Shown piece after piece: positions 9,593-18,400 of a stretch of 40,690 bases of DNA. The DNA lies in NCBI GenBank assembly GCA_937872735.1, contig CALMUD010000164.1, positions 1 to 40,690 of the forward strand. Reading direction: 5' to 3'. How positions within the stretch are numbered: position 1 is the stretch's first letter; each line of letters starts with the position of its first letter. The notes beneath the pieces were generated by a model that saw only the letters and a list, made by a program, of their open reading frames with translations, ran no database searches and was not told the DNA's origin. Source of the DNA: an uncultured Bacteroidales bacterium (GTDB lineage: Bacteria > Bacteroidota > Bacteroidia > Bacteroidales > Paludibacteraceae). The translations under genes and the position numbers were made by a program.

Positions 9593-10867
9593 TCACAGTC
9601 TGGCGTCCACGAGATTGCGGTCCAACACTCCTTTAACGTCATATATTACGGCTCCGTTTTCCTTTTGTCGTCTGAAGTCGAACGAATTGAATTCCTTGTG
9701 GGCCACAGCCAGAATTACCGCATTGTAGAGTGAATTGTCCAAATTCTCGGTCAGTGCTATGCCATATTCTTTGTTTACTTTTTGTGCATTGGCCCAAGGG
9801 TCGTAGATATCAACATTCAGTCCAAACTCATTCAGAGCGTGGTATATGTCCACAACTTTGGTGTTGCGGGTGTCGGGGCAGTTCTCTTTGAAGGTGATGC
9901 CCAGTATCAGCACCTTTGCCCCTTTAATCTTGAGGTCATGCTGTATCAACAGTTTTACCACTTTGTTGGCAATGAAGTCGGCGATGCTGTTGTTTACCCT
10001 TCGTCCTGATAGAATCACCTCAGGGTAATAACCCACCGATTTCGCTTTGTGGGCCAGGTAGTAAGGATCCACTCCTATACAGTGTCCGCCTACCAGTCCA
10101 GGTCTGTATTTCAGAAAATTCCATTTGGTGGCGGCCGCATCTATCACATCGTTGGTGTCGATGCCGATACGGTCAAAAATAAGCGATAACTCGTTCACAA
10201 ACGAGATGTTGATGTCACGTTGCGCGTTTTCTATTGCTTTGGCCGCCTCTGCCACTTTGATGCTGGGAGCCTTGTAGGTGCCAGCCGTTATAATGCTGGC
10301 ATACAGCTGGTTTATCTGTTCTGCTACTTCGGGGGTAGAGCCGGAAGTCACTTTTTTTATTTTGGTCAGCGTGTTTTCTTTGTCTCCAGGATTGATTCTT
10401 TCTGGAGAATATCCACAAAAGAAGTCCTGATTGTATTTTAGTCCTGATATGGATTCTATGGCTGGCACGCAATCGTCTTCGGTGCAACCTGGATAGGTAG
10501 TCGATTCATAGATTACGATGTCTCCTTTGCTTAGCACGCTGCCTACTATCCGGCTGGCACTTAGCAGCGGTTTCAAATCAGGATTGTTGTATCGGTCAAT
10601 CGGGGTAGGTACTGTCACTATGTAATGATTGCAGTCACGCAGTGCTTGAGGCTCAGTTGTGAGCCTTATGTTTTCCGATTGTAGCAGTGATGCCAACTGT
10701 GACAGGTCTGTTTCACGGGTGTGGTCGGTGTTTTGCTTGAGCTCCAATATGCGCTGAGCGTTGATATCAAACCCTGTCACTGGATATTTTTTTGCAAATT
10801 CCACTGCCAGAGGCAGACCCACGTAGCCCAAACCGATAACTGCTATTTTAATGTTTTTGTTGTCCAT
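9593..10867 (-). CDS. Nucleotide-sugar dehydrogenase (UDP-N-acetylhexosamine 6-dehydrogenase type)
   Basis: This 424-residue cytoplasmic NAD enzyme oxidises the C6 hydroxyl of a UDP-sugar to the uronic acid. The N-terminal Rossmann loop is GLGYVGLP (12-19). The catalytic cysteine is C263 in GGHCIGVDPYYL. The C-terminal UDP-binding domain begins near LILGITFKENCPDTRN. The sequence (VTGFDIN, then LKQNTDHTRE) is closest in feel to TviB/WbpA enzymes acting on UDP-GlcNAc or UDP-GalNAc, rather than Ugd acting on UDP-glucose, but the exact substrate is inferred. No glycosyltransferase or epimerase is adjacent, so it is detached from a normal polysaccharide cluster. A strong promoter lies 35 bases upstream. 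Confidence 0.9.
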   Translation of the reverse strand: MDNKNIKIAVIGLGYVGLPLAVEFAKKYPVTGFDINAQRILELKQNTDHTRETDLSQLASLLQSENIRLTTEPQALRDCNHYIVTVPTPIDRYNNPDLKPLLSASRIVGSVLSKGDIVIYESTTYPGCTEDDCVPAIESISGLKYNQDFFCGYSPERINPGDKENTLTKIKKVTSGSTPEVAEQINQLYASIITAGTYKAPSIKVAEAAKAIENAQRDINISFVNELSLIFDRIGIDTNDVIDAAATKWNFLKYRPGLVGGHCIGVDPYYLAHKAKSVGYYPEVILSGRRVNNSIADFIANKVVKLLIQHDLKIKGAKVLILGITFKENCPDTRNTKVVDIYHALNEFGLNVDIYDPWANAQKVNKEYGIALTENLDNSLYNAVILAVAHKEFNSFDFRRQKENGAVIYDVKGVLDRNLVDARL

Positions 10868-10901
10868 TATTTTTCAATCCCCGCCGAAGCCAAACTTTTT
10901 T

Positions 10902-10933
10902 CAAAGTTAACAATTTTAGGTTGGTTTAGCAAC
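10902..10933 (-). promoter_or_regulatory. Promoter of the nucleotide-sugar dehydrogenase/pyrKD/HTCS run
   Basis: On the minus strand, TAACTTTG (10902-10909) is a -7 box and GTTG (10930-10933) is a -33 box, 20 bases apart. This matches the Bacteroidetes sigma-ABfr consensus well. No other equally good promoter was seen between here and 2359. Confidence 0.7.
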
Positions 10934-11016
10934 GATTTTTTGTTAACCTTCAATCTTGCAGATTTTTCTTTTTATTGCAAATGGCTTTTATGGCAAATAA
11001 ATGGACTGTATGGGCA

Positions 11017-11051
11017 CAAAAAAAGGGTGCTCCAACGGAGCACCCTTTTTT
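11017..11051 (-). terminator. Intrinsic terminator of the cellulase gene
   Basis: GGGTGCTCC (11025-11033) pairs perfectly with GGAGCACCC (11037-11045) around an AAC loop. On the minus strand the stem is followed by a T-run (plus-strand A-run from 11018). It lies 30 bases past the cellulase stop. Confidence 0.88.
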
Positions 11052-11074
11052 AAATATATCAGTCAGGATGTTGA

Positions 11075-13225
11075 TTACTCAACATTCATCTTCTGAGTCT
11101 TAACACCACCTGCAGTCTGGACGCGTACTACGTAAACGCCCTTGTTGAAGGTCTTGTTGATAGTAGTCTTGCCTACGAAAGCCTCAGTGTAAGCAACACG
11201 GCCGGTCATGTCCATTACTGTAACATTGGCAGCATCAGTTGCGTTGCCCAGGTCGATAGTGAAGCTACCGTTGCTTGGGTTAGGATACATTGCGAACTCT
11301 GGAGTAGTAGCAGCTACAGTCTCCACACCTGTTGCATGTGCAGCGATCTCAGCTTTAGAGAAGTTGGCATCAACGAATGTAAACAGAATGTTGCTGAAGT
11401 TGCCTGGAGTAGCATCTGTCTGAGTTTCATTCTTGACAATGTTCAGAGTGATGGTCTGTTCACCCTCATCGTAGAATACGACACCCACGTTGTCAGTAGT
11501 CTCGTTGGCTGGGTCCATAACATCATTCCACTGCCAGCAAAACCAATCCTGAGAACCAGTGTAGCCAGAAATGTTCTTTGCTTTACAATCAGCGGCTGCC
11601 ATAGCCTGCAACTTGAAGTCAGGTCTTGCGGTCAGATCTTCACGGTTGGTCAAATCGCGGATTATATTTCCTCCGTTGGCACCTGCCTTTACTAAACTGA
11701 TGGTACCAGATGTCTTGGTATCTGTAGTGGTCAATACCTGTAATGAATAATAACCTTTCTTGGTAACATTAATGGTGTAGTTAATCCACTCACCACCTTC
11801 TGTCATACAGAGGTTATGGAGGTCTGAACCGCTATTTCCGTAGCCATCGCCTGGGTCACTATAGTTGCCATCCAAGCCAGCGGTAGAAGTTGATACATCT
11901 ACGCACTCGCTATCTGCACGGAAGCATTTTGAAAGGTCTGGCAGATTACCAGAATAAACGGCACCTGCATTGCAGTTAGTGTATTCTGTTCCTGCAGTAT
12001 TCAGAACAGTGCGTTCGTCATCGGTGTATTTTGAAGAGTTTGCATCGTGATAAGCGACGCCTTCACCACCAAGGTCGAAGAAACCAACGTTCAGAACGCC
12101 GATGTATTTTGTACTAGTGCTAAGAATGGCTGAAGGGATTGTCTGTGCAGCACCACCCCATGCTTTTGATTGTGCAATAGTAGGAATAGATGTGGAACCT
12201 GTAAGAACTGGTACAATGTAATTACCTGCTGCGCTCAAAGAAGAAGAAGAGTAAGAATCGCAAGAGGTCAGACAGTTGCTGGCTTCATCTTTCTTACCCC
12301 AAGCCCAATAGCACCAGCTTACAAGCTGTTTGCCGTTGTTGCCCTTGTTGCAATAACCAAGGAATGTGTTACTGTCGGTCAAATCCAATGAACCACTACC
12401 CAGGGCATTAGATGAACCCCACTCAGAGACGAACATAGGAAGACTTGAACAAGCTCCACTGAAGTTGCCTACCAAATACATGTGAGTAGCAGCATAGAAG
12501 TGGAATGCATACATGATGCCTACATTAGGGAATGAAGATTTAGCGATTGGGCTATTTACTGCATCACCAACGTTCTGGTCCCACTGTGGTGTACCTACAA
12601 TACAGATGGCACCTGGATCATTGCTGTTAATTACAGGCAATACATAAGTCGTGGCATAAGTTTTGATAGCGCTCCAAGTAACTCCACTTGGCTCGTTACA
12701 AGCCTCATACAATACGTTGGTATAGCCCTGTGCTTTTGCGAAAGATGCAATATCAGTAAAGAACTGCTTTGCCTGTGTCTGATATTTAGAAGGGTCTCCC
12801 GAGTTGCCGTCACCGTCCAATACGTGCCAATCTACCAACACATACATTTTCAAATCGTGACACCAAGTGATATACTGCTTGACGTTGGTCACTGTTGTAG
12901 TGTAAGTGGTAGACTGAGTGATGTCTCCTTTAGAGTTCTTAGGATAAACGGCCAAACGTACAACGTTTGCGCCCCATGACTTCATGGCAGTAAATCCTGC
13001 TTTGGTCAAGCAAGGCTTAACCTCATCGTAGTTGATAGAGAAAGTACTCCAACCTTTCAGCTGGATAGCTTCTCCACTTTCTGAGCTCAACTGGTTACCT
13101 ACCAGTTTAAGACGACCCCACGTGCCAATGTAATCATTATTGGCAAGGTCAGTCGTGCTCAGTGCTGCATTTGCAGAGAATACACTGCAAAATGCTGAAA
13201 CTAAAAGAAATAATAATTTCTTCAT
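11075..13225 (-). CDS. Secreted GH5 endoglucanase with CBM6-like module and type IX sorting domain
   Basis: This 716-residue exported glycosidase has a signal peptide at 1-20 and a GH5 catalytic domain at about 35-320. The acid/base is E178 (YEACNEPSG), the nucleophile E268 (FVSEWGSS), and HFY at 242-244 is also typical. Then come a Ser-rich linker near 325-332, a beta-rich CBM6/35-like module at about 375-625 (GEWINYTINVTKKGYYSLQV is characteristic), and a type IX type-A sorting domain at about 645-716 (MYPNPSNGSF to KTQKMNVE). It would cleave beta-1,4 glucan or related polymers at the cell surface or outside. Codon use is restricted (GGT, AAC, GTA, GCA), like gapA, suggesting high expression. 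PorQ of the export machinery is encoded at 30730. Exact GH5 subfamily and substrate are not resolved. Confidence 0.94.
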   Translation of the reverse strand: MKKLLFLLVSAFCSVFSANAALSTTDLANNDYIGTWGRLKLVGNQLSSESGEAIQLKGWSTFSINYDEVKPCLTKAGFTAMKSWGANVVRLAVYPKNSKGDITQSTTYTTTVTNVKQYITWCHDLKMYVLVDWHVLDGDGNSGDPSKYQTQAKQFFTDIASFAKAQGYTNVLYEACNEPSGVTWSAIKTYATTYVLPVINSNDPGAICIVGTPQWDQNVGDAVNSPIAKSSFPNVGIMYAFHFYAATHMYLVGNFSGACSSLPMFVSEWGSSNALGSGSLDLTDSNTFLGYCNKGNNGKQLVSWCYWAWGKKDEASNCLTSCDSYSSSSLSAAGNYIVPVLTGSTSIPTIAQSKAWGGAAQTIPSAILSTSTKYIGVLNVGFFDLGGEGVAYHDANSSKYTDDERTVLNTAGTEYTNCNAGAVYSGNLPDLSKCFRADSECVDVSTSTAGLDGNYSDPGDGYGNSGSDLHNLCMTEGGEWINYTINVTKKGYYSLQVLTTTDTKTSGTISLVKAGANGGNIIRDLTNREDLTARPDFKLQAMAAADCKAKNISGYTGSQDWFCWQWNDVMDPANETTDNVGVVFYDEGEQTITLNIVKNETQTDATPGNFSNILFTFVDANFSKAEIAAHATGVETVAATTPEFAMYPNPSNGSFTIDLGNATDAANVTVMDMTGRVAYTEAFVGKTTINKTFNKGVYVVRVQTAGGVKTQKMNVE

Positions 13226-13286
13226 TTGTTTGTTACACTTTAGTTAATAATATAGAATAATAAATATTTGCGTACTTGTATAAGAA

Positions 13287-13303
13287 GGGACTTCGCGAGT
13301 CCC
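13287..13303. other. Hairpin in the nadC-cellulase gap
   Basis: GGGACT (13287-13292) pairs with AGTCCC (13298-13303) around TCGCG. On the minus strand it lies between the nadC stop and the cellulase start, with only a weak T-rich tail (CTTCTTAT). It could be a poor terminator for nadC or a stabilising hairpin in the cellulase 5' leader. Confidence 0.5.
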
Positions 13304-13389
13304 GTTTTTACCCCATTATACATTTGGTACTTTGGCAGCAAATTTGCATCTTTTTTGTTGAATAAAAAAGATTTTGCCTAAAAAAATAT

Positions 13390-13405
13390 CAAATAGTTTT
13401 ATTTG
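13390..13405. promoter_or_regulatory. Palindrome CAAATA-N4-TATTTG upstream of the cellulase
   Basis: Perfect 6-bp inverted half-sites separated by GTTT. A close relative with 2-base spacing occurs at 33504-33517 upstream of pfkA. A possible operator, though AT-rich palindromes can arise by chance. The rest of 13226-13453 holds no gene; I see no clear TAnnTTTG box there. Confidence 0.3.
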
Positions 13406-13453
13406 TATGTTCTATAACATAAAACTGTCACATTCTGCGGAATGAATAAATTT

Positions 13454-14308
13454 TCAATCGGTCGCTTTCAGGCTCATGTCCAGACCTTTTACCGAGTGGG
13501 TGAGCGCTCCCACCGAAATGTAGTCAACACCACATTCGGCATAGCTGCGCAAGGTTTTGAAGGTGATACCGCCAGACGATTCGGTCTCGTATTTTCCGCC
13601 GATACGCTTTACGGCCTCTTTGGTCTGCTCGGTGCTGAAGTTGTCTAGCATGATGCGGTTTACGCCCCCTATTTTCATCACTTGCTCCAATTCGTTCATA
13701 TCGCGTACCTCTATTTCAATTTTCAGGTCTTTGCCCTTGGCTTTCAAGTATTCGTGAGCCTTGTTGATGGCATTGGCTATGCCGCCTGCAAAGTCAATAT
13801 GATTGTCTTTCAACAAAATCATGTCGAACAGACCGATTCTGTGGTTCACGCCGCCACCTATTTTTACGGCCTGTTTCTCAATGATGCGCAGTCCAGGGGT
13901 GGTTTTGCGGGTATCCAGCACGCGAGTATGCAGTCCTTTCAGCTCCTCCACGTATTTGTGGGTCATGGTTGCAATTCCGCTCATGCGTTGCATCAGATTC
14001 AGCACCAGCCGTTCGGTCTGCAGCAGTGACTGTGTTTTGCCCTCTACGTAGAAAGCAATGTCTCCCGGTTTGACAGGGGTGCCGTCATGGAGCAGCACAT
14101 TGACTTTCAGCATCGGGTCAAATTTGTGGAATACCCGCAGCGCCATGTCCACGCCAGCCAGTATGCCCTCTTCCTTCACCAATAGTTTCATTTTTCCTTG
14201 TTCTTCTGCCGGTATGCAGCAGAGGGTGGTATGGTCACCATCGCCAATATCTTCGGCAAAGGCGATGTTCAGCATTCCGTCTATCAGTTCGTCTTCAGTC
14301 ATTACCAT
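13454..14308 (-). CDS. nadC: Nicotinate-nucleotide diphosphorylase (quinolinate phosphoribosyltransferase)
   Basis: This 284-residue cytoplasmic enzyme converts quinolinate and PRPP to nicotinate mononucleotide, CO2 and PPi in NAD synthesis. Recognisable blocks are GDHTT near residue 22, NLMQRMSGIAT near 106, LDTRKTTPGLR near 131, KIGGGVNHRIGLFDMILLKDNH near 150, and the C-terminal ESSGGI with VDYISVGALTHSV. ATG at 14308 is used; an alternative ATG lies two codons in. It overlaps the DUF4783 gene upstream by 14 bases, so the two form an operon. No nadA or nadB is nearby. Confidence 0.97.
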   Translation of the reverse strand: MVMTEDELIDGMLNIAFAEDIGDGDHTTLCCIPAEEQGKMKLLVKEEGILAGVDMALRVFHKFDPMLKVNVLLHDGTPVKPGDIAFYVEGKTQSLLQTERLVLNLMQRMSGIATMTHKYVEELKGLHTRVLDTRKTTPGLRIIEKQAVKIGGGVNHRIGLFDMILLKDNHIDFAGGIANAINKAHEYLKAKGKDLKIEIEVRDMNELEQVMKIGGVNRIMLDNFSTEQTKEAVKRIGGKYETESSGGITFKTLRSYAECGVDYISVGALTHSVKGLDMSLKATD

Positions 14309-14708
14309 TTTCTATTCGTATTTGATGTATTAAATATGTAGTGCTTGAGTTTGTGTCATCCCCATTTTTCAGCAGCAGATATACGCTGTATTTGCCGCCA
14401 TTGGTAAACAGAGTGCCATCAATTGATTCAACGCCATCGCGTAGCGTACGGTGTGTCACGGCAAATCGGGCGACCCTATTGTTCGAAAAAAATCTCGCCA
14501 ATATTTGTCGGCTTTGTTCCTTGCTGTATATGTTGTCGGCTCCTTGTATCCGTAACTGCACATTGCTGTTCATCCTTTCTTCCAATTGCTGGGCATCGCC
14601 TCTGCTTATGGCGGTCTCCACTATCTGGTCGGGGCTTTGCGCATACACAGTATTGGCTGTGATGACCGTTAATGCGGCTGTTATCATTATTTTATACAGT
14701 ATTTTCAT
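14295..14708 (-). CDS. DUF4783 family exported protein
   Basis: This 137-residue protein has a cleavable signal peptide (residues 1-23, ending VYAQ). The mature part is about 114 residues, SPDQIVETAISRGDAQQLEERM at its start and a beta-rich region with KYSVYLLLKNG near the end, matching the DUF4783 (NTF2-like) family common in Bacteroidota. Function is unknown. It is often found just upstream of nadC in this phylum as far as I recall, and here the two overlap by 14 bases. A -7 promoter element lies at 14737-14744. Confidence 0.85.
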   Translation of the reverse strand: MKILYKIMITAALTVITANTVYAQSPDQIVETAISRGDAQQLEERMNSNVQLRIQGADNIYSKEQSRQILARFFSNNRVARFAVTHRTLRDGVESIDGTLFTNGGKYSVYLLLKNGDDTNSSTTYLIHQIRIENGND

Positions 14709-14736
14709 TCTATTTTCCCTTTTTATGAAAACACTG

Positions 14737-14744
14737 CAAAAATA
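14737..14744 (-). promoter_or_regulatory. Putative -7 element for the DUF4783-nadC operon
   Basis: Minus-strand TATTTTTG matches TAnnTTTG and lies 29 bases before the start codon. No convincing -33 box is seen. Confidence 0.4.
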
Positions 14745-14813
14745 GTGCCAAAAAACATATTTTTTCTTGTTATGATATTGTCAGCCAAAATTATTGCTTT
14801 GACCTTCCTCTGC

Positions 14814-14844
14814 TTGCCTTTTTCAGTTAATCTGTCTATATTTG
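14814..14844 (+). promoter_or_regulatory. Promoter of rlmH
   Basis: TTG (14814-14816), a 20-base spacer and TATATTTG (14837-14844) give a very good Bacteroidetes promoter. Transcription should start near 14850, which rules out translation from an earlier in-frame start at 14842 and supports ATG 14863. Confidence 0.75.
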
Positions 14845-14862
14845 CTTATAAAAAAGCGGCTT

Positions 14863-15336
14863 ATGAAAGTCATACTCCTTACGGTTGGCAAAACTAATGA
14901 AATTAATTTTATTAACTCCATTTCAGACTATCAAAAAAGGCTTAATTTTTACATTCCTTTTGAATTGATAGAATTGCCCGAATTGCGCAACACCAAGAGT
15001 CTGAGTGAGGAACAACAGAAACAGCGGGAAGGAGAAATGCTGCTTCAGGCAATTGATGCTGCCGACGATGTGGTGTTGCTCGACGATAAAGGTTCGGAAT
15101 ACACTTCTATGCAGTTTTCTGCCTTTATGCAGCGCAAAATGGCAGGCGGAAGCAAGCGCCTTGTTTTTGTGGTGGGAGGTCCTTATGGCTTTTCACCTGC
15201 GGTGTATAGCCGTGCCAATGGCAAGATTTCTCTCTCCCGAATGACATTTTCGCATCAGATGGTTCGTCTCATTTTTGTGGAACAACTCTATAGGGCTATG
15301 ACCATACTTAGAGGGGAACCTTATCATCACGAGTAG
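14863..15336 (+). CDS. rlmH: 23S rRNA (pseudouridine-1915-N3)-methyltransferase
   Basis: This 157-residue SPOUT-class methyltransferase uses SAM to methylate pseudouridine 1915 in helix 69 of 23S rRNA. MKVILLTVGK at the N-terminus, LLDDKGSEYTSMQFSAF, VFVVGGPYGFSPAVYSRA (the SAM-binding knot) and the C-terminal HQMVRLIFVEQLYRAMTILRGEPYHHE are diagnostic. The chosen start, ATG 14863, gives the standard family length; a longer frame from 14842 overlaps the -7 box. The histidine-kinase gene follows 71 bases later with no terminator between. Confidence 0.97.
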   Translation: MKVILLTVGKTNEINFINSISDYQKRLNFYIPFELIELPELRNTKSLSEEQQKQREGEMLLQAIDAADDVVLLDDKGSEYTSMQFSAFMQRKMAGGSKRLVFVVGGPYGFSPAVYSRANGKISLSRMTFSHQMVRLIFVEQLYRAMTILRGEPYHHE

Positions 15337-15407
15337 TGATTTATGTACAGGCTTTGTCGCGTTTGGTATGTCTTTTGTATCTTTTTTTGATATGATATTC
15401 ATTATAT

Positions 15408-18400
15408 ATGTCTTCTGATTCCGATACAACACTTATTTCGCGAGGTCGTCTGCTCAGGTTGCTGGCTGCCTTTGCTGTTTTTGTGGCCCTTGGGGTCGCT
15501 TTCAATTATATGTATTACCGATTCTCCGACCATGAGCTGGATGTGAAGCATTTTTCCAATACTTTGCATGAGCGGGAGGCGTATGCCGATGCGGAACTGA
15601 AAAAAATAAGGACCCGTGTTAATCAGAATGGTCTTTGGAATGTGGCACATGACCAACATATCTATGATGAATCGGAGAAGAATAATGTAGCCTTTTTTAT
15701 ATTCGATAAGGCAGACCCTGTCTTTTGGTCCAGCAATGCCATTGATGTGCGTTCTGGCGGTGAAGTGCCCTATCAGAAAATTTTTTATCTGATTACCCGT
15801 AATTCATTCTGTATTGGCACGCAGTGTGCTGATTCCCGCTACAGATACGTGGCGTTGATAAAAGTGAAACGGAAAATTTATCCTCGGCGCGACAGTCCGC
15901 AAAATACCTTTATGCCTGGGTTTGATATGCCAGATTATGTGTCTATTGTAGAGCGTTCAGAGCCAGGAAGCATCCCTGTCTCGTCGATTAATGGCACCTA
16001 TCTCTTTTCGTTGCGCAATACAGCGGTCAGCAATCCGTCGCCCGTGCTTCGTTATGCTTGTATGGCATCCATGCTGGTTGCCTTTGTCCTTATGGTCCTT
16101 ATAGTCAGTCGTCTGGTCTCGTTTGTCAGGCGGGGAGCCGTCAGCTGGCCCGTTGTAGCTGCCCTTCTTTTTGTTTTTCTTGCAGTACTGTTTCTTATGT
16201 CCTATTTTCAGTGGCCTGAAATACTGTTTGATAGTGGTTTCTTTTCTCCTATCTATTATGCTTCTGACTTTGCACCGTCGTTGGGTCATCTGGTTCTTTT
16301 CACCTTATTTGTGGGGGCTTATTTTTTTGTGATATTGGGTATGCACATTCCATTGAATGTCCGTCTTGATACATCAGGCCGTCGCATGTTCTTTTTGGTT
16401 GTCAGTCAGTTGCTTTCTCTTGTATTCTTTTTGGGTGTCTATTATCTGTCACTCAATCTTATTTATAATTCGTCGATGGATGTAGCGGTTTCCTATATCC
16501 AGGAAATATCGTCGGTTACAGTTACTTCCATTTTTCTGTTATTGTCGTGGTTTTCATTGTTTCTCTATGTTACTTGGATGTTGGTTACTCATTTTCAGCA
16601 GAATGTCTCGTTGTTGTCAATACTGTTGAGCCGAGGTGTACTGTTGCTGCTATTGGCTGTTCTTGTCCCTTTGATTGGCTCTTCGTCCGATTGGGTTGGT
16701 TTGGCCAGTTATGGGATTATCACAGTCTTTATTGATGTCTTTTGTCATTTTTTCAAGCGGAGACATTTGTCTTTGGTCTCAATACTGGCCTTTTTGTCCA
16801 TCAATTCGGTAGTCTCTATTTGTTATGTTCATTGCGAGGTGCGGAATAGTGACCGATATCAGATGCTGGCTGAGAATATGACGGATGGACAGTCGATGCA
16901 GCAGGATGCCATGGCTGAGTCGCTGATGGAAAGTAACAGCAGACTGATAATGTTTGATACTCAGCTTCATCAACTTGTGATAACGGATACTACACCCCAA
17001 CGGGTGGCCAATGTGGAGAAATATCTTGTGGACAAGTATTTTGATGGATTTTGGGACAAGTATGAAGTGGATGTACAGATATTGCCTCCTGGTCACCCCT
17101 TCCGTGTCCGAAAGAGTGCATTTGGTGCCAGTCAGTTTTTTTATCCAGGATTTATCGAGTCAGAGTGCATCCGTATATCCCAGTCTAGTTTTTATCTCAA
17201 TTCGCGCAATGATATTCCGCTCAGTTATATTGGTGTTTTTGAATTGCCTCACAGTGAGGTGCTGTATATTCTTTTTTACCCCAATCTCAGTTACAATCGG
17301 ACATACAGTCCAGAGCCAACGCGTCATGGCAGGGTGATGGATGTGGCTATGGCCAAATACAATGAAGGACAGCTTATTTATCTTTCTGGTGAATTCCATT
17401 ATCCAAGCACCTCTACCTGGATTCCCAATGTACGCAAGCGGAAATTCCATTTTTATTCGGGAGATTATGTCCATTTTGTGTCCCGTTTCGCAGGTTCCAA
17501 TGGGTATGTTGTGGTGTCGAAGCAGGAGCACCGCAGTTATTCTTATTTCATATTCCTTTCCTATCTGTGTGCGCTGTATGTCATTGTTGCGTTGTCGGTG
17601 ATGGCAATTTTGCGTTTTGGCAAGCGAAAACGGGAGCAGACACATTCCATTATTACCCGTTTGCAGCTATGGCTTCTTATTCCGCTGCTTTTCTGTTTCT
17701 TGGTGACGGGGTCGCTCAGTGTATGGTTTTTCACTTCTCAATTTGAAAAACGCCAAATTGAGGATTTGGGATTCCGTGCGGCTTCAATTCAGCAAAATTT
17801 GCAGATGCAGGTAGGAGAGGCATCAACATTGGCATCGGTCAATCAGACGGCCTTGTCGCAGCAACTGAAGGAACTGTCCAATTTATTCCATACGGATATT
17901 ATTCTTTACGATGATTTTGGGGGGCAGGTTACTTCCTCTCGTTCTACCTATCTGAGCGAGCGCCGACGTACCAGCCGTTTGATGAATCCAGTTCCAAAGT
18001 TCAATTCATCCTCTTCCGACTATTTCCGTCAGGAACATCGAATGGGTGTGGATGTCCTTTCTTTCTATACACGTCTCTATAATCGTAGAAACCAACCAGT
18101 GGGCTATGTAAATATATTGTCGTCGTCGGGTGCCCAGCAAATGCGTAACGAGATATTTAATCTTTTGGTAATTATCATTGATATATATTTGGTGATTGTT
18201 CTGCTATCGGTGGTGGTGACCTGGCTGACTGGGTCGCGATTGGCCAAGCCAATTTCGCTTTTGGCATTGAAATTCCGAGAGGTCAAACTGACAGGCACAA
18301 ATGCAAAAATTGAATATCCTGATAATGATGAGTTGGGGGCGCTGGTTGCACAGTATAACGTGATGGTTGACCAGCTGCAGCAGAGTGCAGAGAAACTGGC

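Noticed and set aside
14842-14862. Seven-codon N-terminal extension of RlmH
   Set aside because: It overlaps the promoter -7 element; ATG 14863 gives the standard protein length.
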